A stretch of DNA of 64,000 nt from Prauserella marina (GTDB lineage Bacteria; Actinomycetota; Actinomycetes; Mycobacteriales; Pseudonocardiaceae), in contig NZ_CP016353.1 of NCBI RefSeq assembly GCF_002240355.1, positions 6,425,001 to 6,489,000 of the forward strand, written 5' to 3'. Numbering within the stretch: position 1 is the stretch's first letter; each line of letters begins with the position of its first letter. A program made the position numbers and the translations under genes. A model generated the notes under the pieces. That model searched no databases. It was given only the letters and a program-made list of their open reading frames with translations, and was not told the origin of the DNA. Positions 49,635 to 58,132 of the stretch are shown here, piece by piece.

Positions 49635-51680
49635 TCACCTGAGAAACGCGGCTGCGACCCCGGCGTCGACCGGAATGTGCAGCCCCGTCGTGTGTGACAA
49701 CTCGCCAGAGGTCAGCGCGAACACCGCGTTCGCGACGTGTTCGGGAAGCACCTCGCGACCGAGCAGGGTCCGCTTGGCGTAGAAGGCACCAAGGTCTTCC
49801 TCTGCCACGCCGTACACCGCGGCCCGCTGCGCGCCCCACCCCGAAGCGAAGATGCCGGACCCGCGAACGACACCGTCCGGGTTGACACCGTTGACCCTGA
49901 TGCCGTGCTCGCCGAGTTCGGCGGCCAGCAGCCTCACCTGATGCGCCTGATCTGCCTTCGTCGCACCGTAGGCGACATTGTTGGGACCGGCGAAAACCCC
50001 GTTCTTGCTGACGATGTAGACGATGTCGCCGCCCATGCCCTGCGCGATCATCGCCCTTGCCGCCTCGCGCGCCACGAGGAAGGAGCCGCGGGCCATCACG
50101 TCATGCTGTAGATCCCAGTCCGAGGCGCTGGTGTCGAGCAGCGGTTTCGACACCGAAAGCCCTGCGTTGTTGACGACGAGGTCGACGCCGCCGAAGGCGA
50201 GGGCCGTCGCTGCGATGGCATCCGCGATGGCGTTCTCGTCGCATACGTCGACAGCGACGGCGACTGCGGTGTCCGAGTTGCCGATCTCCTCCGCGACCCG
50301 GGTTGCCGCTTCGAGGTCTCGATCGGCGACGGCGACGCACGCGCCTTCCGCGGCGAGGCGCCGTGCGATCGCCCTGCCGATCCCGGAACCGCCACCGGTG
50401 ACGAGCGCGACGCGCGTCGCGAGCGGCTTCGGCACTGGCATTCGCCGTAGCTTCGCCTCCTCCAGTTCCCAGTACTCGATGCGGAACTTCTCCGACTCGG
50501 GGATCGGGGCGTAACTCGACACCGACTCGGCTCCGCGCATCACGTTGATCGCGTTGACGTAGAACTCGCCCGCGACCCGAGCGGTCTGTTTGTCCTTGCC
50601 GAAGCTGAACATGCCGACACCTGGCACGAGCACGATGGCCGGGTCGGCACCCCTTATCGGAGGCGAGTCCTCGCGAACGTGCCGCCGGTAGTACGCCGCG
50701 TACTCCTCGCGGTAGCGCTGGTGTAGTTCCTTGACTCTCGCCACGACCTCGTCGAGCGAAGCGTTCGACGGCAGGTCGACGACCAGCGGCGCGACCTTCG
50801 TGCGAAGGAAATGGTCGGGACAGGACGTACCGAGCGCGGCAAGCGCGGGATGTCGTTGCCTGGCGAGAAAATCGAGAACGACTTCATCGTCGGTGAAGTG
50901 CCCAAGTTGCGGAGCGTCGGTCGAGGCGAGTCCTCTGAGGACGGGGAACAACGCGGCTGCCCGCTCACGGCGTCGCGACTCGGGAAGCGCCCCGTAGCCG
51001 GGAATCTCCGTGCCAAAGGGCTCCGGCTTCCCGTTCTCGTGCAGAAAGTCTTGCGCGGTACGGATGATTTCCAGCGAGTTTCGTCGGCACTCCTCGCTCG
51101 TCTCACCCCACGCCGTGATGCCGTGCCCGCCGAGCACACAGCCGATGGCTTCCGGATGGCGGCGTTTGATCTCGGCGATGTCGAGCCCGAGCTGGAAACC
51201 CGGTCTGCGCCACGGAACCCACACGACCCGGTCCCCGAAAATCGTTGCCGTGAGCCGCTTGCCGTCAGCGGCCGTCGCGATCGCGATCCCGGAATCGGGG
51301 TGCAGGTGGTCGACGTGTGCCGCCTCGACAAGCCCGTGCATCGCCGTGTCGATACTCGGTGCCGCTCCTCCTTTGCCGTGGAGGCAATAGTCCAACGCCG
51401 CGACCATCTCGTCTTCCCGATCCTCGCCGGGATAGACGTCTACGAGAGCCCGCATTCTGTCCAGCCGCAACACCGCGAGCCCTTGCTCCCGCAACGTTCC
51501 GAGGTCGCCGCCGGAGCCCTTGACCCACATCAACTCGACGTCGCCGCCCGTCGCGGGATCGGTTCCGGTCCCCTTCGCCGACGTGTTGCCGCCCGCGTAG
51601 TTGGTGTTCCTCCGGTCGGCACCGAGCTCGTGCGAACGAGCCAGCAACTCGGCGACGACGGGATGTGTCTCAGCCGTCAC
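49635..51680 (-). CDS. rhaD: bifunctional rhamnulose-1-phosphate aldolase/lactaldehyde dehydrogenase
   Basis: 681 residues from GTG 51680. The N-terminal class II aldolase domain (about 1-400) carries metal-binding histidines in VDHLHPDSGIA and GGHGITAWG. The C-terminal domain (about 420-681) is a short-chain dehydrogenase with VTGGGSGIG, NNAGLS and the YGATK catalytic motif. The aldolase splits L-rhamnulose-1-phosphate into DHAP and L-lactaldehyde; the dehydrogenase domain can oxidise lactaldehyde to lactate with NAD. This fusion is the RhaD_aldol-ADH family (also called RhaE or RhaEW). One base separates it from rhaI. Confidence 0.93.
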   Translation of the reverse strand: MTAETHPVVAELLARSHELGADRRNTNYAGGNTSAKGTGTDPATGGDVELMWVKGSGGDLGTLREQGLAVLRLDRMRALVDVYPGEDREDEMVAALDYCLHGKGGAAPSIDTAMHGLVEAAHVDHLHPDSGIAIATAADGKRLTATIFGDRVVWVPWRRPGFQLGLDIAEIKRRHPEAIGCVLGGHGITAWGETSEECRRNSLEIIRTAQDFLHENGKPEPFGTEIPGYGALPESRRRERAAALFPVLRGLASTDAPQLGHFTDDEVVLDFLARQRHPALAALGTSCPDHFLRTKVAPLVVDLPSNASLDEVVARVKELHQRYREEYAAYYRRHVREDSPPIRGADPAIVLVPGVGMFSFGKDKQTARVAGEFYVNAINVMRGAESVSSYAPIPESEKFRIEYWELEEAKLRRMPVPKPLATRVALVTGGGSGIGRAIARRLAAEGACVAVADRDLEAATRVAEEIGNSDTAVAVAVDVCDENAIADAIAATALAFGGVDLVVNNAGLSVSKPLLDTSASDWDLQHDVMARGSFLVAREAARAMIAQGMGGDIVYIVSKNGVFAGPNNVAYGATKADQAHQVRLLAAELGEHGIRVNGVNPDGVVRGSGIFASGWGAQRAAVYGVAEEDLGAFYAKRTLLGREVLPEHVANAVFALTSGELSHTTGLHIPVDAGVAAAFLR

Positions 51681-51681
51681 G

Positions 51682-52848
51682 TCACGCCCCCCAGCCCGCG
51701 GCGGCTCCACCGACGCGTTCGTTCCTGATCCGTTCCGCGTACCCGCTGCGCCGGTAGGCCGCGAGGGGATCCGGATCGAGGCCCTGCTCTTCCCGCAGCT
51801 CGGCGAGCAACGGCCGCACATCGGTCGAGAACGCGTCGACAAGCACACCGTTGGCGCCGAGCACGTCACCTTCGCGCTGCGCCTTGCCGAGCGCGGTCGC
51901 GTCGACGAGCAGCGCTTTCGCCGTCGCCTCCTGCACGTTCATCACCGACCGGATGAGCGCGGGAATCTTCGGCTCGATGTTGTGGCACTGATCGAGCATG
52001 AACGCGACACCGGAGTTCGGATCAAGTCCGCCGCCGAGCACGATCTCGACCATGATCCGGAAGAGCTGATACGGGTCCGCGGCGCCCACCATCAGGTCGT
52101 CGTCGGCATAGAACCGGGAGTTGAAGTGGAATCCGCCGAGCCTGCGCTTCCGCAACAGGAAGGCAACGATGAACTCGATGTTCGTCCCCGGCGCGTGATG
52201 ACCGGTGTCCACAAGCACCTCGGCCTTGTCGCCGAGTTCGACGCAATGCGCGTAGCTGGTTCCCCAGTCGGGTACGTCGGTCGCGTAGAAGGCGGGCTCG
52301 AAGAACTTGTACTCCAGCAACATACGCTGGTGTTCGCCCAACCGGTCGTGCACCGCGGCAAGCGCCTCTTCGAGCCGTCCCTGCCGGTCGGCGATCGAGT
52401 CCTGGCCGGGATAGTTGAGCCCGTCGGCGAGCCAGATCGACAGATCGCGCGAACCGGTGGCGTCCATGATGTCGACGCAGTCGAGCAGGTGGGTCAGCGC
52501 TTTCGTCCTGACAACCGGGTCGGGGTTGCACACGCTGCCGAGGCGGTAGTCGTCGTCCTGGAAGACGTTGGGGTTGACGGCGCCGATCGCCACACCCCGC
52601 TCTGTCGCGTATCTCGCCAGTTCGGCGTAGTCGTCCACTGTGTCCCACGGGATGTGCACCGCCACGCTCGGCGCCACGCCGGTGAACTCGTGCACCTTCG
52701 CCGCGTCCGCGATCTTCTCGTAGGCATCTCGTGGAACGCCTTCCTGCTGGAAGACCTTGAACCGGGTTCCCGAATTCCCGAAGGCCCACGAAGGAGTTTC
52801 GATGTGCTGCGCGCGCAGCGCCGCCTTGACGGCCGGGTAGTCAGACAC
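51682..52848 (-). CDS. rhaI: L-rhamnose isomerase (RhaI type)
   Basis: 388 residues from GTG 52848, with GGGAGG upstream. It is a TIM-barrel sugar isomerase of the type found in Gram-positive and rhizobial rhamnose clusters, different from E. coli RhaA. Motifs include AVHIPWDTVDDY, LEYKFFEPAFYATDVPDWG, LVDTGHHAPGTNIEFIVA and GGFHFNSRFYADDDL, which carry the metal-binding Glu, Asp and His residues. It converts L-rhamnose to L-rhamnulose. Located between the mutarotase and the aldolase/dehydrogenase gene. Confidence 0.93.
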   Translation of the reverse strand: MSDYPAVKAALRAQHIETPSWAFGNSGTRFKVFQQEGVPRDAYEKIADAAKVHEFTGVAPSVAVHIPWDTVDDYAELARYATERGVAIGAVNPNVFQDDDYRLGSVCNPDPVVRTKALTHLLDCVDIMDATGSRDLSIWLADGLNYPGQDSIADRQGRLEEALAAVHDRLGEHQRMLLEYKFFEPAFYATDVPDWGTSYAHCVELGDKAEVLVDTGHHAPGTNIEFIVAFLLRKRRLGGFHFNSRFYADDDLMVGAADPYQLFRIMVEIVLGGGLDPNSGVAFMLDQCHNIEPKIPALIRSVMNVQEATAKALLVDATALGKAQREGDVLGANGVLVDAFSTDVRPLLAELREEQGLDPDPLAAYRRSGYAERIRNERVGGAAAGWGA

Positions 52849-52873
52849 GAGGTCCTCCCAACTTGATGGATGG

Positions 52874-53200
52874 TCACGCGAGGTGGAAAACCTCGCTCAA
52901 CGGCACGATTCCCTCGTCTGGTTTGCCGTCGAGATCTTCGAAGAACGGAGCCATCTCTGCTTGCCACCTCGCGTTGACCTCGGCAACGGCCATGCCTTCG
53001 AGTGCCGCTTCGAGGTCGTCGGTCTCGAAGTAGCCGACGAGCAAACCGTCAGGCGCGAGAAAAAGCGAGTAGTTTCGCCAGCCCGTTTCCGTCAACGCCG
53101 CGAGCATGTCCGGCCACACCTCGGCATGCCTTCTCCGGTACTCGTCCATCATGTCCGCCTTCACCTTGAGCAGAAAGCAGACTCGCCGCGCGCGATCCAT
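52874..53200 (-). CDS. rhaM: L-rhamnose mutarotase
   Basis: 108 residues. Matches RhaM length and pattern: the N-terminal strand VCFLLKVKADMMDEYRRRH with the catalytic His, HAEVWPDMLAAL, NYSLFLAPDG and the C-terminal MAPFFEDLDG. It interconverts alpha and beta anomers of L-rhamnose so that the isomerase receives its preferred form. Encoded 25 bp upstream of rhaI. Confidence 0.94.
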   Translation of the reverse strand: MDRARRVCFLLKVKADMMDEYRRRHAEVWPDMLAALTETGWRNYSLFLAPDGLLVGYFETDDLEAALEGMAVAEVNARWQAEMAPFFEDLDGKPDEGIVPLSEVFHLA

Positions 53201-53222
53201 TGCGGACCCCTGTACTGGTCGT

Positions 53223-53250
53223 GCCGGGACAGGGCACGCCCTGCCCCGGC
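53223..53250 (-). promoter_or_regulatory. strong hairpin after rhaS
   Basis: 13-bp arms (GCCGGGGCAGGGC on the minus strand, one G-U pair) with a 2-nt loop, just after the rhaS stop and before rhaM. Such hairpins after binding-protein genes typically protect the upstream mRNA and raise binding-protein yield relative to downstream genes. Confidence 0.65.
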
Positions 53251-53255
53251 TTTGG

Positions 53256-54341
53256 TCAGAAGTTGTAGTCGTCGATGTTGTCCGCGTTGAACACCGTCGG
53301 CGGTCCGAGGATGATCTCCCCGTTCTTGCCGATGGTGCGCTCGCCCAGGTTCCCGGCTTTCAGCACTTCGCCTTCCTTGCCCACGATCTGACCGGAGGCA
53401 ATGGCGGCCGCCGCGTAACCGGCGAGGTAGCCAAGCTGCTCCGGGTCCCACAGCGCGAACTCCTTGACCGTTCCGTCCTTGACGAACTCGCGCATCTGGT
53501 TCGGCGTTCCGAGTCCGGTCAGCACGACCCTGCCCTTGTAGGGAGAGGAGGAGATGTAGCGTGCTGCGGCCGAGATTCCCACGGTCGTCGGCGAGACGAT
53601 GGCTTTTAGGTCCGGAGTGGACTGAAGAAGCGCCTGCGTTTCCTGGAACGACTTCTGGTCGTCGTCGTCACCGTAGGCGGTCTTCACCAGCTCGATACCC
53701 GCGTACTCGGGCTTTGACAGCTCGTCCTTCATGAAGTCGATCCAGGTGTTCTGGTTCGTCGCGTTCGGCGTCGCCGACAGGATCGCGATCTTGCCCTGCC
53801 CGCCGATCTGCTCGGAAACCATCTTGATCTGCGACCTGCCGATCTCCTCGGAATCGGCCTGGTTGACGAAAACCTGGCGAGCGTCGACCGCGGCGTCGGA
53901 ATCGTAGCTCACGACCGCGATGCCCTTCGCCATGGCGTCCTTCAACGCGGGAGCGACGGCGTTCGGGTCGTTGGCCGCGATGACGATCGCGTCCTGGTTC
54001 TGCTGGATGAGCGTGTTGATGTAGGAAACCTGGGACGAAGCGGAGGCATCGGAGGGACCGACTTCCTTGCCCGTTCCCTTCAACTCGCCGACGGCGGCGA
54101 TCCCGCCCTTGTCGACAAGGTTCTCGTAGGGATTGTCGATTTCCTTCGGCAGGAAGGCGATCTTCAGTCCCTCCTTGATGGGCGCGTTCGGGTCGGCGGT
54201 CTTGCCCGTGTCCGTCCCGGCTCCCGGCTGCTGTGCCGAGTCCTTTGTGGTACCGCCGCAGCCTGCGACCAGAACGGCCACCAGGCCCGCACTGGTCACC
54301 GCCACCGCGGCGCGCTTCCTGCGCGAACGGGAGTGGATCAT
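53256..54341 (-). CDS. rhaS: rhamnose ABC transporter substrate-binding lipoprotein
   Basis: 361 residues from ATG 54341. Signal peptide with lipobox LVAGC, then a periplasmic-binding-protein type 1 (ribose-binding-like) domain: LKIAFLPKEIDNPYENL, DAIVIAANDPNAVAPAL, VSYDSDAAVDARQVFVNQAD and ILSATPNATNQNTW. Close to the RhaS family of rhizobial rhamnose importers. It captures L-rhamnose outside the membrane for RhaPQ. ATGA overlap with rhaP. Confidence 0.93.
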   Translation of the reverse strand: MIHSRSRRKRAAVAVTSAGLVAVLVAGCGGTTKDSAQQPGAGTDTGKTADPNAPIKEGLKIAFLPKEIDNPYENLVDKGGIAAVGELKGTGKEVGPSDASASSQVSYINTLIQQNQDAIVIAANDPNAVAPALKDAMAKGIAVVSYDSDAAVDARQVFVNQADSEEIGRSQIKMVSEQIGGQGKIAILSATPNATNQNTWIDFMKDELSKPEYAGIELVKTAYGDDDDQKSFQETQALLQSTPDLKAIVSPTTVGISAAARYISSSPYKGRVVLTGLGTPNQMREFVKDGTVKEFALWDPEQLGYLAGYAAAAIASGQIVGKEGEVLKAGNLGERTIGKNGEIILGPPTVFNADNIDDYNF

Positions 54342-55390
54342 CGTTGGTCCTCCTCGGGGCTGCCGTGGACGGCGGTCGCCGCCACGGGGTCTTGCGGGGT
54401 TTCCTCGGGTGGTGGCTGTCCCCGCTGCTCGGCAGGCATCGGATGTCGCTTGCCGCGCAGCAGGTTCGCGATCACCGGAACAAGTACCGAGATGATCAGC
54501 AACAGGCCGTTGATCACGTTCTGGATCTCGTTGGTGATGTCGTTGAGGAACAACACATTGCGCAATCCGGCCATCAGTAGCAGCGCGCTGACGACACCGA
54601 CGACCGCTCCCCTTCCCCCGAAAATCGAGACCCCGCCGAGCAATACCGCCGCGACGGCGACGAGTTCGAGCCCCGCCGCGTTGTCCGCCCTCGCGCTGTT
54701 GTATCGCAACGTGTAGACGAGCGAGGCCACCGCGCACAGCGCACCGGAGACGATGTAGAGCACGAACCTGACGCGCTGGACCCTGATTCCGGAGAATCGC
54801 GCCGTCTGCTCACCGAGGCCGATCGCGTAAAGGGAACGGCCGAACGGCGTGTAGTGCACGACGACGGCGGCCAGCACCCCGACGATGATCACCAGCACCG
54901 TCGCGTAAGGCAGGAACGTTCCCGGCACGGTGTCGGTCACCAGCGGCCGGTACGCGTCGGGGAATCCGGTCACCGCGCGATCGCCGAGCAACACGTAGGC
55001 GAGTCCTCTGTAGAGCCCGAGCGTGCCGATGGTGACGGCCAGTGCCGGAAGCCCGAACCGCACGATCAGCGTCGCGTTGAGCGAGCCGAGTACCGCACCC
55101 GCGACCACCACGATCGGGACGATCGTCTCGAACGACATTCCCGCGTCCCACAACACACCGGTGAGCGCGGAACAGAAGCCGAGTATCGACGCGACCGAAA
55201 GGTCGATCTGGCCGGTGAGGATGATCGGCAACAACGCGAGCGCAAGCAGTGCGACCTCGGTGTAGTCGAGCAGAAGAAAACTGATGTTGTCGGCCTCGCC
55301 GAAGCCTGCCGTCGTCGCGGATCCCCACGTGAACACCACGACGCAGAGCACGAGCAGGATCGTTTCCCAGCGAAGCAGTCTTTCACGCAC
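54338..55390 (-). CDS. rhaP: rhamnose ABC transporter permease
   Basis: 350 residues from GTG 55390. Eight to ten hydrophobic segments, with the ribose/xylose-permease (BPD_transp_2) landmarks ILTGQIDLSVASILGFCSAL, LPALAVTIGTLGLYRG and VLLGGVSIFGGRGAVVG. A hydrophilic Pro/Glu-rich cytoplasmic tail of about 35 residues ends the protein. It forms the rhamnose channel with RhaQ. Overlaps rhaQ by 8 bp and rhaS by 4 bp. Confidence 0.92.
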   Translation of the reverse strand: MRERLLRWETILLVLCVVVFTWGSATTAGFGEADNISFLLLDYTEVALLALALLPIILTGQIDLSVASILGFCSALTGVLWDAGMSFETIVPIVVVAGAVLGSLNATLIVRFGLPALAVTIGTLGLYRGLAYVLLGDRAVTGFPDAYRPLVTDTVPGTFLPYATVLVIIVGVLAAVVVHYTPFGRSLYAIGLGEQTARFSGIRVQRVRFVLYIVSGALCAVASLVYTLRYNSARADNAAGLELVAVAAVLLGGVSIFGGRGAVVGVVSALLLMAGLRNVLFLNDITNEIQNVINGLLLIISVLVPVIANLLRGKRHPMPAEQRGQPPPEETPQDPVAATAVHGSPEEDQR

Positions 55391-56384
55391 GCCGCAGGCT
55401 CCTTTCCTTCCGTAGTCGCTCCGCCATGCGCACCATCACGGCGCGGTCGAGCGAGATGGCGAGCAACAGGGCGGCACCGTCGACGGCTCGCTGCCAGAAG
55501 GCCGGAACACCGAGGATCGGCAACGCGCTGGTGATCGTGGTGAGCAACAACGCGCCGAGCACCGCGCCCAGAACCGTTCCGCTGCCACCGAAAATCGCGA
55601 CCCCGCCGACGACGACGGCAGCCACGACCGCGAGTTCCCTGTTGGTGCCGACGGAGGCGTTGATCGTCCCGAAGTACGAAGCATGCAATACACCGGCCAG
55701 CCCCACGAGCGCCCCTGAGATCACGAATGCCGTGAAAACCCGCCTTCCGGCCGGAATGCCCGCGAGCCTCGCGGCCTGCGGATTCGAGCCGATCGCGTAC
55801 AACTCCCTTCCGGACCGCCAGTTGTGCAGCGCATACGCGGCAATGGCAAGCGCGGCCAACGCGATCAAGGTCAAATGCGGGACCCCGAGAATCGATCCGC
55901 TGCCGAAGGAGAGAAAGCCGGATGACATCTGGTCGGCGTTGATCTGGTGAACGCCGGTCGCGCTGGCCCACCCGTAGTCGATGCCGCGGAAGACGTACAG
56001 GGTTCCCAGCGTCACGACGAGAGCGGGCACCTTCGCGATCGCCACGAGCGCACCGTTGAACGCTCCGCACGCCGCCCCGAGCGCCATTCCCGCGAGCACG
56101 ACGACGATCGTCGGCGTCTCGTGGTCGGCGATGAACATCTGGCCCGACATGTACGCGGTCAGCCCCATCACCGAACCGACGGAAAGGTCGATGTTGCGGG
56201 TGATGACCAGCAACGTCTGTCCGATCGCGAGCAACGCGATGATCGAGGCGTTGAGGAACAGATCGTGGATTCCCTGCGCGTTCAGGAAAGCGGGATTCAC
56301 CACCGTCGTCACCACGACGACCGCGAACAAGGCGAGGACGATACTCAGTTCCCTGCCGGAGAGCAGCGCGCGGATCCTGTTCAT
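55383..56384 (-). CDS. rhaQ: rhamnose ABC transporter permease
   Basis: 333 residues. Paralogous to the following permease, with the same landmarks: LLVITRNIDLSVGSVMGLTA, VPALVVTLGTLYVFRGIDYG and VVVGGVAIFGGSGTVLGAVL. Eight or more membrane helices. Partner of RhaP in the importer. Its ATG overlaps the rhaT stop (ATGA). Confidence 0.92.
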   Translation of the reverse strand: MNRIRALLSGRELSIVLALFAVVVVTTVVNPAFLNAQGIHDLFLNASIIALLAIGQTLLVITRNIDLSVGSVMGLTAYMSGQMFIADHETPTIVVVLAGMALGAACGAFNGALVAIAKVPALVVTLGTLYVFRGIDYGWASATGVHQINADQMSSGFLSFGSGSILGVPHLTLIALAALAIAAYALHNWRSGRELYAIGSNPQAARLAGIPAGRRVFTAFVISGALVGLAGVLHASYFGTINASVGTNRELAVVAAVVVGGVAIFGGSGTVLGAVLGALLLTTITSALPILGVPAFWQRAVDGAALLLAISLDRAVMVRMAERLRKERSLRRA

Positions 56385-57916
56385 GCGGCACTGCCCTTCG
56401 TCGCGGAGGCGCCGTTGCCGGTCGCCGCGTACATCACGGCCTCCTCCGTCGCCTCTTCTCTCGCGAGTTCGGCTGTGATCCGGCCCTCGTGCATCACGAG
56501 CACGCGATCGGCCATCCCGAGAACCTCCGGCAGCTCGGAGGAAATGAGCAGGATTCCGATGCCACGCGCGGCCAGATCCGACAACAACCCGTGCACCTCG
56601 ACCTTGGCACCGATGTCGATGCCCCTCGTCGGTTCGTCGACGATCAAAACGGCCGGCTCGGTCGCCAGCCATTTGCCGAGCACGATCTTCTGCTGGTTAC
56701 CTCCCGACAACGTCGCGGCGGGGTCGGCGAGGCTGCCGAATTTGAGTGAAAGGCGCTCGGCCCAGGTTTGCGCGAGCGCTCTTTCCCTGCTGCTCCGGGT
56801 GATCCCGCCGGGAGAGACCTGCTTGAGCCGCGCGAGGCTGGCGTTGCGTTCGATGGACAGTTCGAGGACGAGCCCCTGCTCTCTCCTATCTTCCGGCACC
56901 AGCGCGACACCTTTTTCGATGGCGGATCCAGGTTTTCCCGCAGGCAAGGGTTTTCCGTTGACCGTGACCGTTCCCGCGTCGCGATCGTCCACACCGAACA
57001 CCGCTCTGGCCACTTCGGATCTTCCCGATCCGACGAGTCCGGCGAGCCCGACGATCTCACCCTCGCGGACGGTCAGCGAGACGTCGGCGAAGTCCCCGGC
57101 TCTCGTCAGACCTTCGACCACCAGTACCTCGGCACCGATGTCGGTTTCGCGCTTCGGGAAGAGCTGCTCGACGGAGCGGCCGACCATCCGCCGCACCAGG
57201 GTGTCGTTGTCGATCTCCGACATCGGTGCCGTCGTCACGAAAGCTCCGTCGCGCAACACGGTGACCCGGTCGCACAAGGCAAACATCTCGTCGAGCCGAT
57301 GCGAGATGAACAGCAGAGCCGCGCCCTGCTCGGCGAGCCCTCTCGCGACCCGGAAGAGGCGCTGGGCCTCGACCGCCGAAAGCGCGGCCGTCGGCTCGTC
57401 CATCACGATGATCCTGGCGTCGGCGACGAGCGCCTTCGCGATCTCGATGATCTGCTGGTCTGCGATCGAAAGCCCGCGCGTCTGCCTCGACGGTGCGATC
57501 GGCACGCCCAACTGCTCGAACACCTCGGCCGACCTGCGATGCATGGCGCGCCGGTCGATGCGTCGACCCCTTCGCAACGGCTGCCTTCCCATGAAGACGT
57601 TCTCGGCGACGGAGAGATCGGGAAACTGAATCGGCTCCTGGTGGATGACGGCGACCCCGCGGTGCTGTGCCTCGCGGGGCGAGGCGAACCGCACCGGGCT
57701 CCCTTCGAGCAGCAGCTCGCCGCTGTCGGGCTGGTGTTCTCCGCCGATGACGCGGACGACGGTCGACTTCCCGGCGCCGTTCTCCCCGGCCAGTGCGTGG
57801 ATCTCGCCGGGACGCAACGCGAGCGACACCCCGCGCAGTGCCCTCACCGCCTGAAACGACTTGGTGACGTCCTTGAGTTCGAGCAGCGGCGCAGGGGGAT
57901 GCTCCGGTGCACCCAC
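56381..57916 (-). CDS. rhaT: rhamnose ABC transporter ATP-binding protein
   Basis: 511 residues from GTG 57916, which has GGAGG five bases upstream; an ATG at 57952 is in frame but lies inside the operator. Two fused ABC domains as in RbsA/RhaT: the first has Walker A AGENGAGKSTVV and Walker B RIIVMDEPTAAL, while the second has a degenerate P-loop (GLVGSGRSE) with signature LSGGNQQKIVLG and LIVDEPTRGID. Only the first site is likely to hydrolyse ATP efficiently. First gene of the thirteen-gene rhamnose-lactate operon. Confidence 0.93.
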   Translation of the reverse strand: MGAPEHPPAPLLELKDVTKSFQAVRALRGVSLALRPGEIHALAGENGAGKSTVVRVIGGEHQPDSGELLLEGSPVRFASPREAQHRGVAVIHQEPIQFPDLSVAENVFMGRQPLRRGRRIDRRAMHRRSAEVFEQLGVPIAPSRQTRGLSIADQQIIEIAKALVADARIIVMDEPTAALSAVEAQRLFRVARGLAEQGAALLFISHRLDEMFALCDRVTVLRDGAFVTTAPMSEIDNDTLVRRMVGRSVEQLFPKRETDIGAEVLVVEGLTRAGDFADVSLTVREGEIVGLAGLVGSGRSEVARAVFGVDDRDAGTVTVNGKPLPAGKPGSAIEKGVALVPEDRREQGLVLELSIERNASLARLKQVSPGGITRSSRERALAQTWAERLSLKFGSLADPAATLSGGNQQKIVLGKWLATEPAVLIVDEPTRGIDIGAKVEVHGLLSDLAARGIGILLISSELPEVLGMADRVLVMHEGRITAELAREEATEEAVMYAATGNGASATKGSAA

Positions 57917-57939
57917 GATGCCTCCTTCGATGGAGATCG

Positions 57940-57951
57940 TGAAACGTTTCA
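57940..57951. promoter_or_regulatory. LacI-type operator at the rhamnose operon start
   Basis: TGAAACGTTTCA, a perfect 12-bp palindrome 24 bp upstream of the rhaT GTG. It has the central CG and even symmetry typical of LacI-family sites, and a near copy lies before the divergent LacI gene. Confidence 0.75.
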
Positions 57952-58098
57952 TTCACGAGTGCGCTGAAGTTAGGACAGCGAGACACAACCCGTCAAGACC
58001 CGTGCTGACATGCGATTTGGTAACGATCCGCCGCGCAGGCAGGGAAGCTCACGTGTTAACTTTCTCGGGAAGGGGAGCCCTCCGGGAGGCCGAGGGGT

Positions 58099-58110
58099 TG
58101 ACACGTTTCA
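58099..58110. promoter_or_regulatory. LacI-type operator before the regulator gene
   Basis: TGACACGTTTCA differs by one base from the operator at 57940 and lies 23 bp upstream of the LacI start. The pair suggests autoregulation and possible looping across 160 bp. Confidence 0.65.
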
Positions 58111-58132
58111 GCACGAGGGGAGAGCGCGGGCC

